The position numbers were made by a program, and so were the translations under genes. Under the pieces are notes generated by a model. That model had not been told where the DNA came from. It saw only the letters and a program-made list of their open reading frames with translations, and did no database searches. From the NCBI GenBank assembly GCA_964517665.1, contig CAZFCY010000128.1, positions 1 through 14,539 on the forward strand: 14,539 bases of DNA. The letters are read 5' to 3'. Source of the DNA: Congregicoccus sp964517665 (GTDB taxonomy: Bacteria > Verrucomicrobiota > Verrucomicrobiia > Opitutales > Opitutaceae). Every line of letters starts with the position of its first letter. Within the stretch, counting starts at the first letter, position 1. Below are positions 14,220 to 14,539 of this stretch, piece after piece.

Positions 14220-14539
14220 CTACTTCTTTTTCTTCTTCGCCGGGGCGGCCTTCTTCGCCTCCTCGACCGCGGCCTGCGCGGCGGCGAGGCGGGCGACGGG
14301 GACGCGATAAGGCGAGCAGCTCACGTAGGCGAGGCCGAGCTTGTGACAGAACTTGACCGAGTCCGGATCGCCGCCGTGCTCGCCGCAGATGCCGAGCTTG
14401 ATGTCGGGGCGGGTCTTCCGGCCTTTTTCGATCGCGATCTGCATGATCTGCCCGACACCCGTCTGGTCGATCGAGGCGAACGGGTTTTTCTTCAGGATCT
14501 CCGCCTCCTGGTAGGGCTGGAGGAACGAGCCCGAATCGT
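14220..14539 (-). CDS. ppdK: Pyruvate phosphate dikinase, C-terminal part (5' truncated by window)
   Basis: The last 105 residues are visible, and the frame runs off the window edge. The enzyme interconverts pyruvate, ATP and phosphate with PEP, AMP and diphosphate, a cytoplasmic step of glycolysis or gluconeogenesis. The visible part holds FASIDQTGVGQIMQIAIEKG (20-39), the catalytic-cysteine motif KLGICGEHGGDPDSVKFCHKLG (about 47-68; Cys51) and YVSCSPYRVPVARLAAAQAA, the hallmark end of the PEP/pyruvate-binding domain. After the usual end a short Ala/Lys tail (EEAKKAAPAKKKKK) is added. A strong terminator follows. Confidence 0.95.
   Translation of the reverse strand, partial: DSGSFLQPYQEAEILKKNPFASIDQTGVGQIMQIAIEKGRKTRPDIKLGICGEHGGDPDSVKFCHKLGLAYVSCSPYRVPVARLAAAQAAVEEAKKAAPAKKKKK

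Noticed and set aside
1..14539. CRISPR arrays, tRNA or rRNA genes
   Set aside because: I saw no regularly spaced direct repeats, no cloverleaf ending in a T-arm motif, and no rRNA signature on either strand. A covariance-model scan would be needed to exclude small RNAs.

Overview
The window is a stretch of a high-GC bacterial chromosome from a draft or metagenome assembly, since it carries two runs of N. The gene set and style suggest a member of the Verrucomicrobiota, possibly Opitutales-like. The pointers are LemA next to an M48 protease, a very long TPR lipoprotein/periplasm-type gene ahead of ExbB-ExbD-TonB-like genes, a Tat-exported Gfo/Idh/MocA oxidoreductase, several start codons without a Shine-Dalgarno sequence, and many palindromic intergenic repeats. 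The phylum is an inference from content, not from a marker gene.

Layout. Positions 1-1459 (+) hold the C-terminal end of an Rhs/YD-repeat protein whose variable tip carries a JAMM-type metalloprotease motif, followed with an ATGA overlap by a small secreted protein that is the likely immunity partner. Hand-counted lines here are about 50-60 % GC, while lines in the core genes reach about 80 %, so this module looks acquired. Positions 1481-1667 hold a nested palindromic cassette, a 10-N gap and half of a related repeat. Positions 1663-4337 (-) hold lemA followed by an HtpX-like M48 metallopeptidase with a TerB-like tail, separated by an inverted G/A-rich repeat. Positions 4459-9399 (+) hold a transport-motor cluster: an 886-residue TPR protein, ExbB-like, ExbD-like and TonB-like proteins, the last three joined by ATGA overlaps. 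A 100-N gap at the start of this cluster is flanked by two identical 55-bp copies and is very probably an assembly artefact. Positions 9418-12461 (-) hold a fused TrhO-type tRNA hydroxylase/RluA-type pseudouridine synthase and, upstream of it, a glucose-fructose-oxidoreductase-like protein. Positions 12546-13064 (+) hold an unrecognised gene, overlapping tail-to-tail with a VTT/TVP38-family membrane protein at 13046-13783 (-). A 436-bp stretch without genes follows, with hairpins and a clear rho-independent terminator. The window ends in the C-terminal part of pyruvate phosphate dikinase (-).

The most striking observations are three. First, in the ExbB-ExbD pair both acidic membrane residues of the usual proton path are replaced by their amides (Glu to Gln in ExbB, Asp to Asn in ExbD), while the TonB-like partner keeps its membrane histidine. 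Second, the Rhs tip is a JAMM-type toxin candidate with a cysteine-containing exported partner. Third, two RNA-modification enzymes that are usually separate are fused in one 600-residue protein.
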